Assembly: GCA_020832445.1 (NCBI GenBank)
Contig: JAFIEO010000008.1
Span: forward strand, 1-64,000
Direction: 5' to 3'
Source of the DNA: Paracoccaceae bacterium
GTDB lineage: Bacteria; Pseudomonadota; Alphaproteobacteria; Rhodobacterales; Rhodobacteraceae
Length of the DNA: 64,000 nucleotides
In this document: positions 18,109 to 27,442 of the stretch, piece after piece
Position numbering within the stretch: position 1 is the stretch's first letter
How the letters are laid out: each line of letters opens with the position of its first letter
Made by a program: the position numbers and the translations under genes
Notes under the pieces: model-generated
What the model saw: only the letters and a program-made list of their open reading frames with translations
Told to the model about the DNA's origin: nothing
Database searches by the model: none

Positions 18109-21100
18109 TCATTGTGCTGGCTGTTGTGACAAATCCTGAACCTGCGCCACAAGGGTCTTGCGTGAAATCAGGATATAAAAGGCCGGCACCACAAACAGCG
18201 TGAACAGCGTGCCGATGGTAATGCCCGAAAAAATCACCAGCCCCATCGAAAACCGCGCCGCAGCCCCGGCCCCGCTGGCCACCATCAGCGGCACAACGCC
18301 AAGCGCGGTTGCCGCCGTTGTCATCAGGATCGGACGCAGGCGCAACCGCGCTGATGTGATGATCGCGCCCGCACGGTCATGCCCCTTGTCGCGGCGCAAC
18401 TGGTTGGCGAATTCCACCAGCAAAATGCCGTGTTTGGTGATCAACCCGATCAGTGTGATAAGCCCGACCTGTGTATAGATATTCAGCGTCCCCAACCCCA
18501 GATTCAACGGCACAATCACCCCGAAAATGGACAAAGGCACCGACATCAACACGATGAACGGATCACGCAGGCTTTCAAACTGTGCGGCCAGCACCAGATA
18601 AATCACGACAATCGCCAGCGCGAAGGCAAGCACGATGGTGTTGCCTTCGGACTGCTCCAGCCGCGACTGGCCTGCGTAATCCAGAAAGAACCCGTCTGCC
18701 AGCTCGGCGCGCGCAATATCTTCCAGCGCGGCCAGCCCGTCGCCCGTGGATGTGCCGATCATCGGCATGGCGGTCAGGGTTGCGGAATTCAGCTGGTTGA
18801 ACTGTTCAATCGACTGGGGGGCCACGGCGGTGCTAATTTCTGTCACTGCCGACAGGGGCACCATTTCACCCGACATGGACCGGATATGGAATTCGCCCAG
18901 CCGCTCGGGGTTGTCACGGTATTCCTGCGGCACCTGCATGATGATGTCATAGCTTTTGGAATCGCGGTCAAACTGCGCGATGGCCCCGTCGCCCACCAGC
19001 AGGCCAAGGGCAGACCCGATCTGGTTGGCGGGAATGTTCAGTGCGGCGGCGCGGTCACGGTCAATCGACACCACAACCTGCATGGTGTCAAAGGACATGG
19101 AATTCTGCACCACCAGAAAACGCCCCGATGCCTCTGCCGCTTGCTTGATACGCTCGGACATTTCATAGACTTCGGACGGGTCGCCCGTGGACTGAACGAC
19201 CAGCGAAATCGGCAAACCACCGCCCGCACCCGGCAGGCTGGGGGGCGCAAAGACGAAGGCCTGCACCCCTGCAATCGGGGCCAGACGCGCCTGCAAATCC
19301 TGCTGGATTTCGGCCTGGCTGCGGTCCCTGTCGGCCCAATCATCGAAGGCCCAAAGCATAATGCCGCTATTGGTCGCGCCACCAAAGCCCACGATTGAAA
19401 AATTCGCCCGCAATTCCGGCAGGTCGGATGTGCGCGCGGCCATATCCGCGATATAATGGCTGGTATAGTCTATGGTTGCATAGGATGGCGCGTTCACAAA
19501 CGAAAACAGCGCGCCGATATCTTCTTCGGGGGCCAGTTCGCTTGATGTTTTGGTGAACAAAAACCCCGTCACACCTGTCAGCACAACCACAATCAACATC
19601 GTCACCGGCGTGAACCGCAATGTCGATGTCAGGCGGCGTGCATACCATATTTCCAGACGGCCAAAGCCACGGTCCAGCATTGCCTGAAACCTGTTGCCGC
19701 CGCCGCCCGCGCGCAACACACGCGCCGCCATCATGGGCGATATGGTCAGCGCGACCACACCCGATATGAACACCGCACCCGCCAGCGCCACGGCAAATTC
19801 ACGAAACAGCGCGCCCGTCAGCCCGCCGATGAAGAACAGCGGCACAAACACCGCAATCAGTGTCATCATCATCGAAATGATGGCCACCGACAATTCGCGC
19901 ATGGATGTGAAGGCCGCCTGCAACGGGGTTTGCCCGTTCTCGATATGGCGCTGCACGTTTTCCACCACGATGATGGCATCATCGACCACCAGCCCGATGG
20001 CCAGAACCATGGCCAGCAATGTCAGCAGGTTTATCGAATACCCCGCCACAAACAGCATGAACAACACACCCACCAGCGACAGCGGGATTGCCACCAGCGG
20101 GATGGACACCGACCGCACCGACCCCAGAAACAGCAAGATAATCAGCGCGACAATGGCCGTTGCCAGAACAATCGTGACCAGCACTTCGTTGATGGACGCC
20201 GAAATCTGTTCGGTCGCGTCATACATCATTTCCATGGTCATGCCATCGGGCAGGCTGGCCTGAATGGCGGGCAGTTCCGCCAGCACCGCCGCCGCCACAT
20301 CCAGCGGGTTGGCCGCAGGGTTGGGGAACACACCAATAAACGTGCCGGGCTGCCCGTCGAATGACACCACCATGTCAGTGCTGGCCGCCGCCAGTTCCAC
20401 GCGCGCCACATCACTTAGGCGCACGACATCATTGCCAGACCCCGACAGTGGCAACTGGCCAAAGGTTTCGGGCGTTTGCAGCGTGGAATCGATGTCAATC
20501 GCATAGCTTACAAGTTCATTGCGGGTGCGCCCCGGTGCGGCCAGAAAATTGGCCGCATTGATGGCCTGCGCAACTTCGGCCGCCGTCAGGCCCTGACCGG
20601 CAAGGCGCACAGGGTCAATCCAGACCCGCATTGCGTAATTCGCAGCCCCCATCACCTGCGATTCAGCCACCCCTTCGATGGTGGACATGCGCGGGACGAT
20701 CACGCGTTCTATATATTCGGTGACCTGCTCGGCACTCATGGCGGGGTTCTGAACGGCCAGATACATGGTTGCGAATGTCTGGCCTGTGCCTTTGACGATA
20801 TTGGGGTCTTGCGCGTCCGATGGCAGGCGTGAGCGGACCTCCTGCACCTTGGACATAACTTCGGTCAGGGCAATGTCGGGGTCTTGCCCCAATGCCATGT
20901 TCACCGTCACAACAGACGCCGATGGCCGTGACTGGCTGGTGATGTAATCCACCCCTTCGGCCGATGCGACAGCGGCAGAAATCGGCGCGGTGACAAAGCC
21001 CTGAATCAATTCCGCCGATGCACCGGGGTAGATTGTGGTCACTGTTATGACGGTTTCATCCACCTGCGGGTATTGGCGGGTTTGCAACCCGAATGCACCC

Positions 21101-21180
21101 ATCAGGCCCAGCAGGACAATCATCAACCCCAGAACGGTGGACCCGACAGGCCGCTTGATAAACGGGGCAGAAATATTCAT
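18109..21180 (-). CDS. RND multidrug efflux transporter, inner-membrane pump (AcrB/MexB-like)
   Basis: This 1023-residue protein has the AcrB plan: twelve helices and two large periplasmic loops. It uses the proton gradient to expel hydrophobic or amphiphilic compounds. The proton-relay residues are visible: the Asp pair in GLVVDDAIIVVENVQRHIE (TM4) and the Lys in GLITLIGLITKHGILLVEF (TM10). The N-terminus (APFIKRPVGSTVLGLMIVLLG) is standard. It overlaps the upstream adaptor gene by 4 bp. No outer-membrane factor gene is present, so it probably uses a TolC encoded elsewhere. Confidence 0.95.
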   Translation of the reverse strand: MNISAPFIKRPVGSTVLGLMIVLLGLMGAFGLQTRQYPQVDETVITVTTIYPGASAELIQGFVTAPISAAVASAEGVDYITSQSRPSASVVTVNMALGQDPDIALTEVMSKVQEVRSRLPSDAQDPNIVKGTGQTFATMYLAVQNPAMSAEQVTEYIERVIVPRMSTIEGVAESQVMGAANYAMRVWIDPVRLAGQGLTAAEVAQAINAANFLAAPGRTRNELVSYAIDIDSTLQTPETFGQLPLSGSGNDVVRLSDVARVELAAASTDMVVSFDGQPGTFIGVFPNPAANPLDVAAAVLAELPAIQASLPDGMTMEMMYDATEQISASINEVLVTIVLATAIVALIILLFLGSVRSVSIPLVAIPLSLVGVLFMLFVAGYSINLLTLLAMVLAIGLVVDDAIIVVENVQRHIENGQTPLQAAFTSMRELSVAIISMMMTLIAVFVPLFFIGGLTGALFREFAVALAGAVFISGVVALTISPMMAARVLRAGGGGNRFQAMLDRGFGRLEIWYARRLTSTLRFTPVTMLIVVVLTGVTGFLFTKTSSELAPEEDIGALFSFVNAPSYATIDYTSHYIADMAARTSDLPELRANFSIVGFGGATNSGIMLWAFDDWADRDRSQAEIQQDLQARLAPIAGVQAFVFAPPSLPGAGGGLPISLVVQSTGDPSEVYEMSERIKQAAEASGRFLVVQNSMSFDTMQVVVSIDRDRAAALNIPANQIGSALGLLVGDGAIAQFDRDSKSYDIIMQVPQEYRDNPERLGEFHIRSMSGEMVPLSAVTEISTAVAPQSIEQFNQLNSATLTAMPMIGTSTGDGLAALEDIARAELADGFFLDYAGQSRLEQSEGNTIVLAFALAIVVIYLVLAAQFESLRDPFIVLMSVPLSIFGVIVPLNLGLGTLNIYTQVGLITLIGLITKHGILLVEFANQLRRDKGHDRAGAIITSARLRLRPILMTTAATALGVVPLMVASGAGAAARFSMGLVIFSGITIGTLFTLFVVPAFYILISRKTLVAQVQDLSQQPAQ

Positions 21181-22274
21181 TGCGCCACCTGTGGGGTTGT
21201 CGTGTCCGAAAGTGTCACAGGCGCACGGTTGGACAGCCGGTTCTGGCCGGAGCTGACAACGCGGTCACCATCGGCAATACCGTCGGCAATTTCGACCAGA
21301 CCATTGCTGCGCCGCCCTGTCGTCACAAATGTCTGGCGTACCACCAACTGGTCTGCGTCATCATCCGACGGGTGCACGACATAGGCAAAATCGCCATACA
21401 GGCTGGTGACAACCGCATTTTGCGGCAAGGCAATAATATTGTCTTCTTCCGGCAGCCGGATTTCGACACGCGCGAATTGCCCCGGTGTCAGGGCGCGGTC
21501 GGGGTTTTCCACTGTGGCGCGCAGCGACACCATGCGCGAATTCGGGTCTACACGCGGGTCTATGCCGCGGATTTCGCCACTAAAACGGCGGTCATCCCCC
21601 TGCACGCGCACATCAATCATCTGCCCGATGGACAGCGCGGGCAAGGCCTGTTCCGGCAGGCTGAAATCGACGCGCATCTGGTCCAGATCCTGCAATGTCG
21701 CCACGATTGTGCCCGGCGCGATATGCTGGCCTGCATCAATGCGCGGCAGGCCAATAACACCGCCAAACGGGGCTACAAGCCTGCGTTGCGAAATCACCGC
21801 TTCGGCGCGGGCCACTTGCGCGGTCGCCACATCGAACGCGGCGCGCGCCTGATCCAGTTGCACATTGGCCGTGACACCACGGCTTTGCAGCTCAAGGGCG
21901 CGGTCAAGGTTCAGCCGTTCCAGCGCAAGCTGGCTTTGCGCGGCAGTCAGATCGGCGCGCTGCACTTCATCGTCAAGGCGCAGCAGAATATCGCCATGTG
22001 CCACTTCGGAATTCGACTCGAACCCGATCTCGCGCACGATGCCTGCGGCCTCGACCGTCAGTTCGACACCTTGTGCTGCATTGACAGTGCCAATCGCATT
22101 CAGGACCGGTGCCCATGTCGTTGTCTGCACATCAATCGTTTCGACAGGCAACGCCTGCACAGGACGATTCGCCAGAAACTGTGCAATCATCTGATCCCGA
22201 AACAGGTTAAACCCGATCAGGCCACCACCCAGCAAGACAAGCAGCACAGTTGCAATGATAAAGCGCTTCAGCAT
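21177..22274 (-). CDS. RND efflux periplasmic adaptor subunit (membrane fusion protein)
   Basis: This 365-residue adaptor has one N-terminal anchor helix (FIIATVLLVLLGGGLIGFNLF), a barrel-sandwich (lipoyl-like) hybrid domain interrupted by a helical hairpin at about 95-160 (AAQSQLALERLNLDRALELQS), then beta-barrel and membrane-proximal domains. It links the RND pump to an outer-membrane channel. It is the first gene of the two-gene operon. The TetR-type palindrome at 22327-22340 lies 53 bp upstream. Confidence 0.94.
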   Translation of the reverse strand: MLKRFIIATVLLVLLGGGLIGFNLFRDQMIAQFLANRPVQALPVETIDVQTTTWAPVLNAIGTVNAAQGVELTVEAAGIVREIGFESNSEVAHGDILLRLDDEVQRADLTAAQSQLALERLNLDRALELQSRGVTANVQLDQARAAFDVATAQVARAEAVISQRRLVAPFGGVIGLPRIDAGQHIAPGTIVATLQDLDQMRVDFSLPEQALPALSIGQMIDVRVQGDDRRFSGEIRGIDPRVDPNSRMVSLRATVENPDRALTPGQFARVEIRLPEEDNIIALPQNAVVTSLYGDFAYVVHPSDDDADQLVVRQTFVTTGRRSNGLVEIADGIADGDRVVSSGQNRLSNRAPVTLSDTTTPQVAQ

Positions 22275-22326
22275 TGGATGTTATACCCGTTCAGATAAGT
22301 GATTGCATTTTTCCGGGCCGAACTAT

Positions 22327-22340
22327 ACCGTCTGGACGGT
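22327..22340. promoter_or_regulatory. TetR-type operator between the efflux operon and the tetR-like gene
   Basis: ACCGTC-TG-GACGGT is a perfect 6-bp inverted repeat with a 2-bp centre, placed between the divergent starts at 22274 and 22368. It has the form of known TetR-family operators. It probably represses both the RND operon and the regulator gene. Confidence 0.8.
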
Positions 22341-22367
22341 TTAGTCAAGAATACACAGGAGTAGCGA

Positions 22368-22940
22368 GTGACCAAATCCCCCAGATCCGCGTCGCAGACA
22401 CGACAGCTTATTCTGAATGCCGCCGAAACCCTTGCGCGCCAGCTTGGGCCAGCCAATATTTCACTGGATGCAGTAGCCGCCGCCGCTGGCATTTCCAAAG
22501 GCGGGTTGCTGTATCATTTCCCGTCCAAGGCCCGATTGCTGGAAGCGCTGGTCGCCGACCATATGGAACGGCTGGACATTGCCTTGCAGCAGCAGCAAAG
22601 TTCCGGGCGCGCGAACGCTGTTATCCAGTCCTTTCTGCAACATTTTCTGGATGAACACGCACGGGGCACCCCGCCCCCTACAGGGTTGCTGGCGGCATTT
22701 GCGGAAAACCCCGAAATGCTAAAGCCCGTGCGCGAACATTCCGCCGTTTTTCTGGAACGCATCAAATCAAATGCGTCCGACCCCAACCTTGCAACGCTGG
22801 CCTATATGGCCGTGCAGGGGCTGCGCAGCGCTGAATTGCTGGGCACGCCGGTTCTGGACCGCGATGCGGCGCTTGATCTTGTCAAATGGACACAGTCCTA
22901 CCTTGCTGATCAGGCGCGCGATACAGCCGAAGACCGCTAG
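22368..22940 (+). CDS. TetR family transcriptional regulator of the RND efflux operon
   Basis: This 190-residue protein begins at a GTG with AGGAG upstream. The N-terminal helix-turn-helix is clear (QTRQLILNAAETLARQL, LDAVAAAAGISKGGLLYHFPSKARLLEALV). The C-terminal ligand-binding and dimerisation half is unremarkable. It is divergent from the adaptor/pump genes across a palindromic operator, the usual arrangement for a local efflux repressor. The ligand is unknown. It ends 2 bp from the convergent hydrolase gene. Confidence 0.93.
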   Translation: MTKSPRSASQTRQLILNAAETLARQLGPANISLDAVAAAAGISKGGLLYHFPSKARLLEALVADHMERLDIALQQQQSSGRANAVIQSFLQHFLDEHARGTPPPTGLLAAFAENPEMLKPVREHSAVFLERIKSNASDPNLATLAYMAVQGLRSAELLGTPVLDRDAALDLVKWTQSYLADQARDTAEDR

Positions 22941-22942
22941 GA

Positions 22943-23599
22943 TTACGCCAGAACCTGCGCCAGAAAATCACTTGCGCGCGCATGGGCCAGTTCCGCCGCC
23001 GCTGCCACATAGGACGGGCGGGCATCATTGGCAAACGCATGGCCCGCATCATACAGATGCACCGTCAGTTCCGGCCATTCGGCCTGCGCGTGATCCAGCA
23101 TTTCCATCGGCACATGGTCATCATGGCGCCCGAAATGACCCTGAACCGGCACGCGCAGGGGGTGGCCTGCAAAGTCGGGCAAACGGGTGCCGTAAAACAC
23201 CACCGCCCCCGCAACCGGCAAATGTTGCGCCGCATGAATTGCCAGCCCGCCACCCCAGCAAAACCCCATGACCGCAACCTTGCCCGCGATGGCCTGCACG
23301 GCCTGAATGGCTGCGGCAATATCGCGGGACGTGTCCGCAATATCCGCCTGCATCATAAGATCACGCCCCACAGCGCCCTGATCGAACCCCAGAACCGTGG
23401 CGGGTTTCTGGCGGTCGAACAGGGCCGGTATGGCCACAACATACCCCTGTTCTGCATATTGCGCGGCAATCGATTTCAACTGCTGGGTCACACCAAAAAT
23501 TTCCTGCAAGATCACGATGCCGCCACGCGGCGCACCGTCGGGGCTATGCATCCAGCAATCGAATTCATGCCCGTCATCAGCGGTAAGTCGGTGGTCCAT
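22943..23599 (-). CDS. Dienelactone hydrolase family protein
   Basis: This is a 218-residue alpha/beta hydrolase. The Cys-Asp-His triad of dienelactone hydrolases is present: Cys in VMGFCWGGGLAIH, Asp in GHFGRHDDHVP, and His in DAGHAFAND. The Glu that activates the Cys fits GIVILQEIFGV. The ATG at 23599 matches the family N-terminus, whereas the longer open frame would add 38 poorly conserved residues. It may hydrolyse dienelactones or other small esters. No aromatic-degradation genes surround it, so the substrate stays open. Confidence 0.9.
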   Translation of the reverse strand: MDHRLTADDGHEFDCWMHSPDGAPRGGIVILQEIFGVTQQLKSIAAQYAEQGYVVAIPALFDRQKPATVLGFDQGAVGRDLMMQADIADTSRDIAAAIQAVQAIAGKVAVMGFCWGGGLAIHAAQHLPVAGAVVFYGTRLPDFAGHPLRVPVQGHFGRHDDHVPMEMLDHAQAEWPELTVHLYDAGHAFANDARPSYVAAAAELAHARASDFLAQVLA

Positions 23600-23738
23600 A
23601 TGCGCGCCCCTTTTTTGCCTGGGGACATGATCCAGCATGTCGCAAAAATTGCAAGGCAGTTGCGCATCATGCCAAAATCGCGGATGCAGAGGGCAGGCCG
23701 GAAATCCGCCCATAACGGACGCGAAAGGATGCAGCCCG

Positions 23739-24185
23739 ATGACAATTTACGTTGATGCCGATGCCTGCCCCGTCAAGTCCGAGGTCGAACGCGTGGGCAC
23801 ACGCCACAAGCTGCGCATGGTCATCGTCTCGAACGGGGGGATACGCCCGTCGGCCAACCCGTTGATTGAGAATGTAATTGTTGCCGAAGGCCCGGACGAG
23901 GCCGACAAATGGATCGCCGAACAGGCGGGCGCGGGCGATATTGTCATTACCGGCGACATTCCACTGGCCGCAAAATGCATCGAAGCAGGCGCGCAGGTCC
24001 TGAAACATAACGGCGAGGTTCTGAGTGCCGCAAATATCGGCAATGTTCTGGCCACCCGCGACCTGATGGCTGATCTGCGCGCATCCGATCCCTATTTGCA
24101 GGGCAAGGGGCGGGGCTTCACCAAGGCGGACAGATCGCGTTTTCTGGACGCGCTGGAACAAGCCGTGCGCCGCGCCAGCCGCTGA
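23739..24185 (+). CDS. YaiI/YqxD family (UPF0178) protein
   Basis: This 148-residue protein begins [19 protein letters not shown], the signature of the UPF0178 family, with [22 protein letters not shown] and [20 protein letters not shown] following. The fold is PIN-domain-like with conserved Asp residues, so nuclease activity is possible but unproven. The start at 23739 has AAAGGA upstream. It is divergent from the dienelactone hydrolase gene and convergent with the DUF418 gene. Confidence 0.93.
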   Translation: MTIYVDADACPVKSEVERVGTRHKLRMVIVSNGGIRPSANPLIENVIVAEGPDEADKWIAEQAGAGDIVITGDIPLAAKCIEAGAQVLKHNGEVLSAANIGNVLATRDLMADLRASDPYLQGKGRGFTKADRSRFLDALEQAVRRASR

Positions 24186-24207
24186 AGCGTCCTTTTGCCG
24201 TGGCCGC

Positions 24208-25362
24208 TTAGGCCACGCGCCCCAGTATCGGCTGGCGCCGAAGGGTTGTCAGGCTGCGCCACAGCCATTCCCACGGCCCGTAGACAAAATGCCTGAACCA
24301 CAGATGCGCAAAGCCTGCCAGCACAATGATGACCCCGATTGCCAGCGCCAGCACGGCCAGCGTGCCTGTCTGGCCAATCAACTGGAACCCCCAGCCATAA
24401 AACAGCAACTGCCCCAAGGCCGAAGACCCAAGATACCCTGTCAGACTCATCCTGCCCAAGGGCGCCAGCAGGGTGCGAACCCATTGCATATGCGGGCCAT
24501 GCAATGCAGCCGTCAGCAGCATCAGATACCCCAACGCCATCAGCGGGGTTTCCAGATACAGCACGAACCAGAACCCCTGCGGCGTGTCGATCATATGCAA
24601 CGCACCCCCTGCCGCCATCCCCAGACACAGGGACAGCGCGCCCAACCGAAACATCTGGCCGCGCAGTTCGGCAAGCTGGGACATCAAGGCGCTTTTGCCC
24701 ACCGCCAGCCCCAACAGGAAAAGCCCCGACAACATGAACAGGCGCAGCAACAGCATACCACCCGCTGTATCTGCGGCCCCCGTCACCATGTTCAGGTTCT
24801 GGCTGATGGCGTCAGTATAATTTTGCGATGCAAAGGCGCGCAAACTTTCATCATGGCCTTCGGGCACAGGCACAGGCGGACCAACCCCGCTTAGGGCCAG
24901 CGCGATCGGTCCTGCCAGAACCAGCCCTATGCCCAGCGCGAAGGTCACCCGCTGCGACAGCCGCGCCGCCAGCGGCAGCAACAAACCCAGCGCGGCATAG
25001 GTCATCAGAATATCGGCCCAGAACAGGAAAACAGCATTGAACGCCCCGATTGCGCCCAGCACCATGAACCTGCGCATGACTTTCGGGGCCGGCGCTTCGG
25101 CTGTGGGGTCTGCGCGTTGCAAGATCATGCTGAAACTCAGCCCGAACATAAAGGAAAAAGCGGCCAGCGCCTTGCCTTCGAAAAACATATCCAGAAAGCC
25201 CCAGACAGCGCGATCCACTGTCCCCAGCATTTCGGCACGCGCATCCGGGCTAAGATAGGCAAGCCCCGAGAAGGTCATCATATTCATGATGATGACGACA
25301 CCCAGCGCCACGGCGCGCACGGCGTCAATGCGGGTGTTTCGCTGGCGTTCCGACCGGGCCAT
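24208..25362 (-). CDS. DUF418 domain-containing membrane protein
   Basis: This 384-residue protein has about ten hydrophobic helices. It shows DUF418-type segments: RIDAVRAVALGVVIIMNMM at the N-terminus and LAPLGRMSLTGYLGSSALGQLLFY followed by HLWFRHFVYGPWEWLWRSLT at the C-terminus. The family is related to acyltransferase-type membrane proteins (heparan-alpha-glucosaminide N-acetyltransferase fold) and has no firmly established role. A stem around its stop codon (CGTGGCC/GGCCACG, 24199-24217) sits between it and the convergent YaiI gene. Confidence 0.88.
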   Translation of the reverse strand: MARSERQRNTRIDAVRAVALGVVIIMNMMTFSGLAYLSPDARAEMLGTVDRAVWGFLDMFFEGKALAAFSFMFGLSFSMILQRADPTAEAPAPKVMRRFMVLGAIGAFNAVFLFWADILMTYAALGLLLPLAARLSQRVTFALGIGLVLAGPIALALSGVGPPVPVPEGHDESLRAFASQNYTDAISQNLNMVTGAADTAGGMLLLRLFMLSGLFLLGLAVGKSALMSQLAELRGQMFRLGALSLCLGMAAGGALHMIDTPQGFWFVLYLETPLMALGYLMLLTAALHGPHMQWVRTLLAPLGRMSLTGYLGSSALGQLLFYGWGFQLIGQTGTLAVLALAIGVIIVLAGFAHLWFRHFVYGPWEWLWRSLTTLRRQPILGRVA

Positions 25363-25524
25363 GTGTCCGTTCCCTTTCACAAGCAACCTTCATTGCACAG
25401 GGCGCACAATCTATACGGACGGCCGCTGAAAACCAGCTACCGGCCCGAAACACAGCCCGAATGGGCATGTTTATGCCAATCGGGCATGAAACAGCCGTGT
25501 CGCCCGCACGGTGTGGCGCAGCGC

Positions 25525-27189
25525 TTAATCCGGTGGATTTACATGATTTACAAGGTCTTCAATCGCGCCAAGGGTCCAGTCAGGCCGGTCAAGCAGCATC
25601 GCCCATGCTTTGGCATAGCTTTCGAATGAATACCTGTGGCCATAGCCACGAGGGGGCTTCACGGCGGTCATGATATCCACCCCAAGCTGTAGGAATGACA
25701 CGACCGGCAACCAACGCAGATCCGCCGACACATCCGGCCCGCGCGGGCCGGACATCCAGTCGGGGCGGCGCCACGCGGCGCGCGGGTCAAAGAAGGTGAC
25801 AGCGTCGCTGGCGTGCTGCAAATACAGAATGCGGAAACTGCCCCAGGGTGCTGTGCCGGTCGGAGCAAGCCCTGTCTGGTTCATGAAACGCACGGCACTT
25901 CCGTCGCGATATGTCGGCAGCCAGGCAGGTGTGCCCGGGTTGCGGTTGCGCGTCACTTCGGACCATGTGGGGCTGTTGAAGGGCGCGCCCACCCAAAGCG
26001 CGCCATCAAACGGGTCGCCCACAACCTGATGCAGATCATGGCTTAGTTCCGAATTCAGCGCCCCAAGGCTAAGCCCGTTCAGATATAGGGCAGGGCGCGC
26101 ATCAGGGGGCAATGTGCGCCAATATCCATACACTTCGGCGAAAACGGCGCGCGCGGTTTCGACCCCGTATTCGGGGTCACTTAGCAGCGCAAGCCAGCTT
26201 GCCACATAGGAATATTGCACCGACACTGTGGCGACATCACCATGCAGAATATATTCCAGCGCCTGCTGGCCGGATGAATTGACAGTTCCTGTCCCAGTGG
26301 GCGTGGCAATGACCAGCGTGCTGCGCGAAAACGCGTCGATGCGCTGAAGTTCGGCCAGCGCAAGGGCTGCACGCGCCGCAGGGTCAGGGGCGGCATTCAG
26401 CCCGACATACACGCGCAGCGGTTCCAGCGCAGGGGTGCCGGTTGCAGCTTCGATCTGTGCCTGATCTGGCCCTGCGGCAATCATCGCGCGGCCCGTCCGG
26501 CCCAGTTCTTCCCAATCCAGCAGCGATCCGGGCGCGCCGGTTTTGCGCGGATCTTCGGGGCGGGGGCTTGCCTCCTCGAACACGCCATCAAGCCCGGCAT
26601 AGACACGGTCAACCGCAGTCAGCGCCCCGCGCACCAACACACCGTTGCCAATGTTCCAAAACAGCAATGCCGTCAGCGTGATGGACACCAGAAGCGCCTG
26701 CGGGCCGGGCAGCACACGCGACAGCGCGCCCGACAGTTTGCGCACCACAAGCGATGCAAACCGCACGAACCAGACCAGCAGCAAAAACACCGCCCCCGCC
26801 CCCGCAGCAATCGTGAAAGGGCGCACAGTGTCGACGGGCGGCATTTCCATCAATGCCCGCAACCCGTTTTGCCATTCCGATGCCTGCCACAACGCCCCCG
26901 CAGCCGCCAGCACACAGATAAACACCACAACTGCACGAATACCCCTGCGGGCACGAAGCGGCAGGGGCGGGAATTCCAACCTGTGCCACAGCGCCGACAG
27001 CATCAGCCCGATCGCATGCCCCGCCGCCAGACTGACCCCGCTTAGCACGGCCTGCACCATGGTATCGCGCGGCACCAGACTTGGGGTCAGGGACACCATG
27101 AAGAACAATGTGCCCAGTATTAGCGCAGGCAGGCTGGCATAAGGCAGCCACGCCACGACGTAGCGCATGGTTTGCACGACAGCTTTCAT
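25525..27189 (-). CDS. Alpha/beta-hydrolase family membrane protein (Abhydrolase_9)
   Basis: This 554-residue protein has an N-terminal membrane domain of about five helices (residues 10-190; the family's N-terminal domain), then a soluble hydrolase domain. The nucleophile elbow appears in LYLNGLSLGALNSELS (GxSxG-like, Gly-Leu-Ser-Leu-Gly). Further family segments are IDAFSRSTLVIATPTGTG, DGALWVGAPFNSPTW, and the C-terminal HRYSFESYAKAWAMLLDRPDW. The substrate is unknown. The start could also be the ATG at 27168. Confidence 0.88.
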   Translation of the reverse strand: MKAVVQTMRYVVAWLPYASLPALILGTLFFMVSLTPSLVPRDTMVQAVLSGVSLAAGHAIGLMLSALWHRLEFPPLPLRARRGIRAVVVFICVLAAAGALWQASEWQNGLRALMEMPPVDTVRPFTIAAGAGAVFLLLVWFVRFASLVVRKLSGALSRVLPGPQALLVSITLTALLFWNIGNGVLVRGALTAVDRVYAGLDGVFEEASPRPEDPRKTGAPGSLLDWEELGRTGRAMIAAGPDQAQIEAATGTPALEPLRVYVGLNAAPDPAARAALALAELQRIDAFSRSTLVIATPTGTGTVNSSGQQALEYILHGDVATVSVQYSYVASWLALLSDPEYGVETARAVFAEVYGYWRTLPPDARPALYLNGLSLGALNSELSHDLHQVVGDPFDGALWVGAPFNSPTWSEVTRNRNPGTPAWLPTYRDGSAVRFMNQTGLAPTGTAPWGSFRILYLQHASDAVTFFDPRAAWRRPDWMSGPRGPDVSADLRWLPVVSFLQLGVDIMTAVKPPRGYGHRYSFESYAKAWAMLLDRPDWTLGAIEDLVNHVNPPD

Positions 27190-27442
27190 GCGCGGACCGC
27201 AACCGCAGGCAATGGCACGCCAATCAGGATGCGCGCCCGACGCGAACAGGCATGGTTTGAAAATACCGCATGCCAGCAGCGTGCAAAAATATGGAACTTA
27301 ACGGCTGCGACAACCGCTTTCAGGACAAATACGCCTTCGGACAGAATGAAACACCCCTAAGTGTCGTTGCTGATATTCATCCTTTTATAGGGCCTGCGCG
27401 TGCGCACAACAAGCCGGTGGCGTTCACGATATGCCAAGCATG
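27190..27442. other. Intergenic region between the Abhydrolase_9 gene and the sugar ABC operon
   Basis: I see no supported gene, RNA or clear terminator in these 253 bases. The sequence is less GC-rich than its surroundings near 27360-27400 and may hold the promoter of the Abhydrolase_9 gene. Confidence 0.4.
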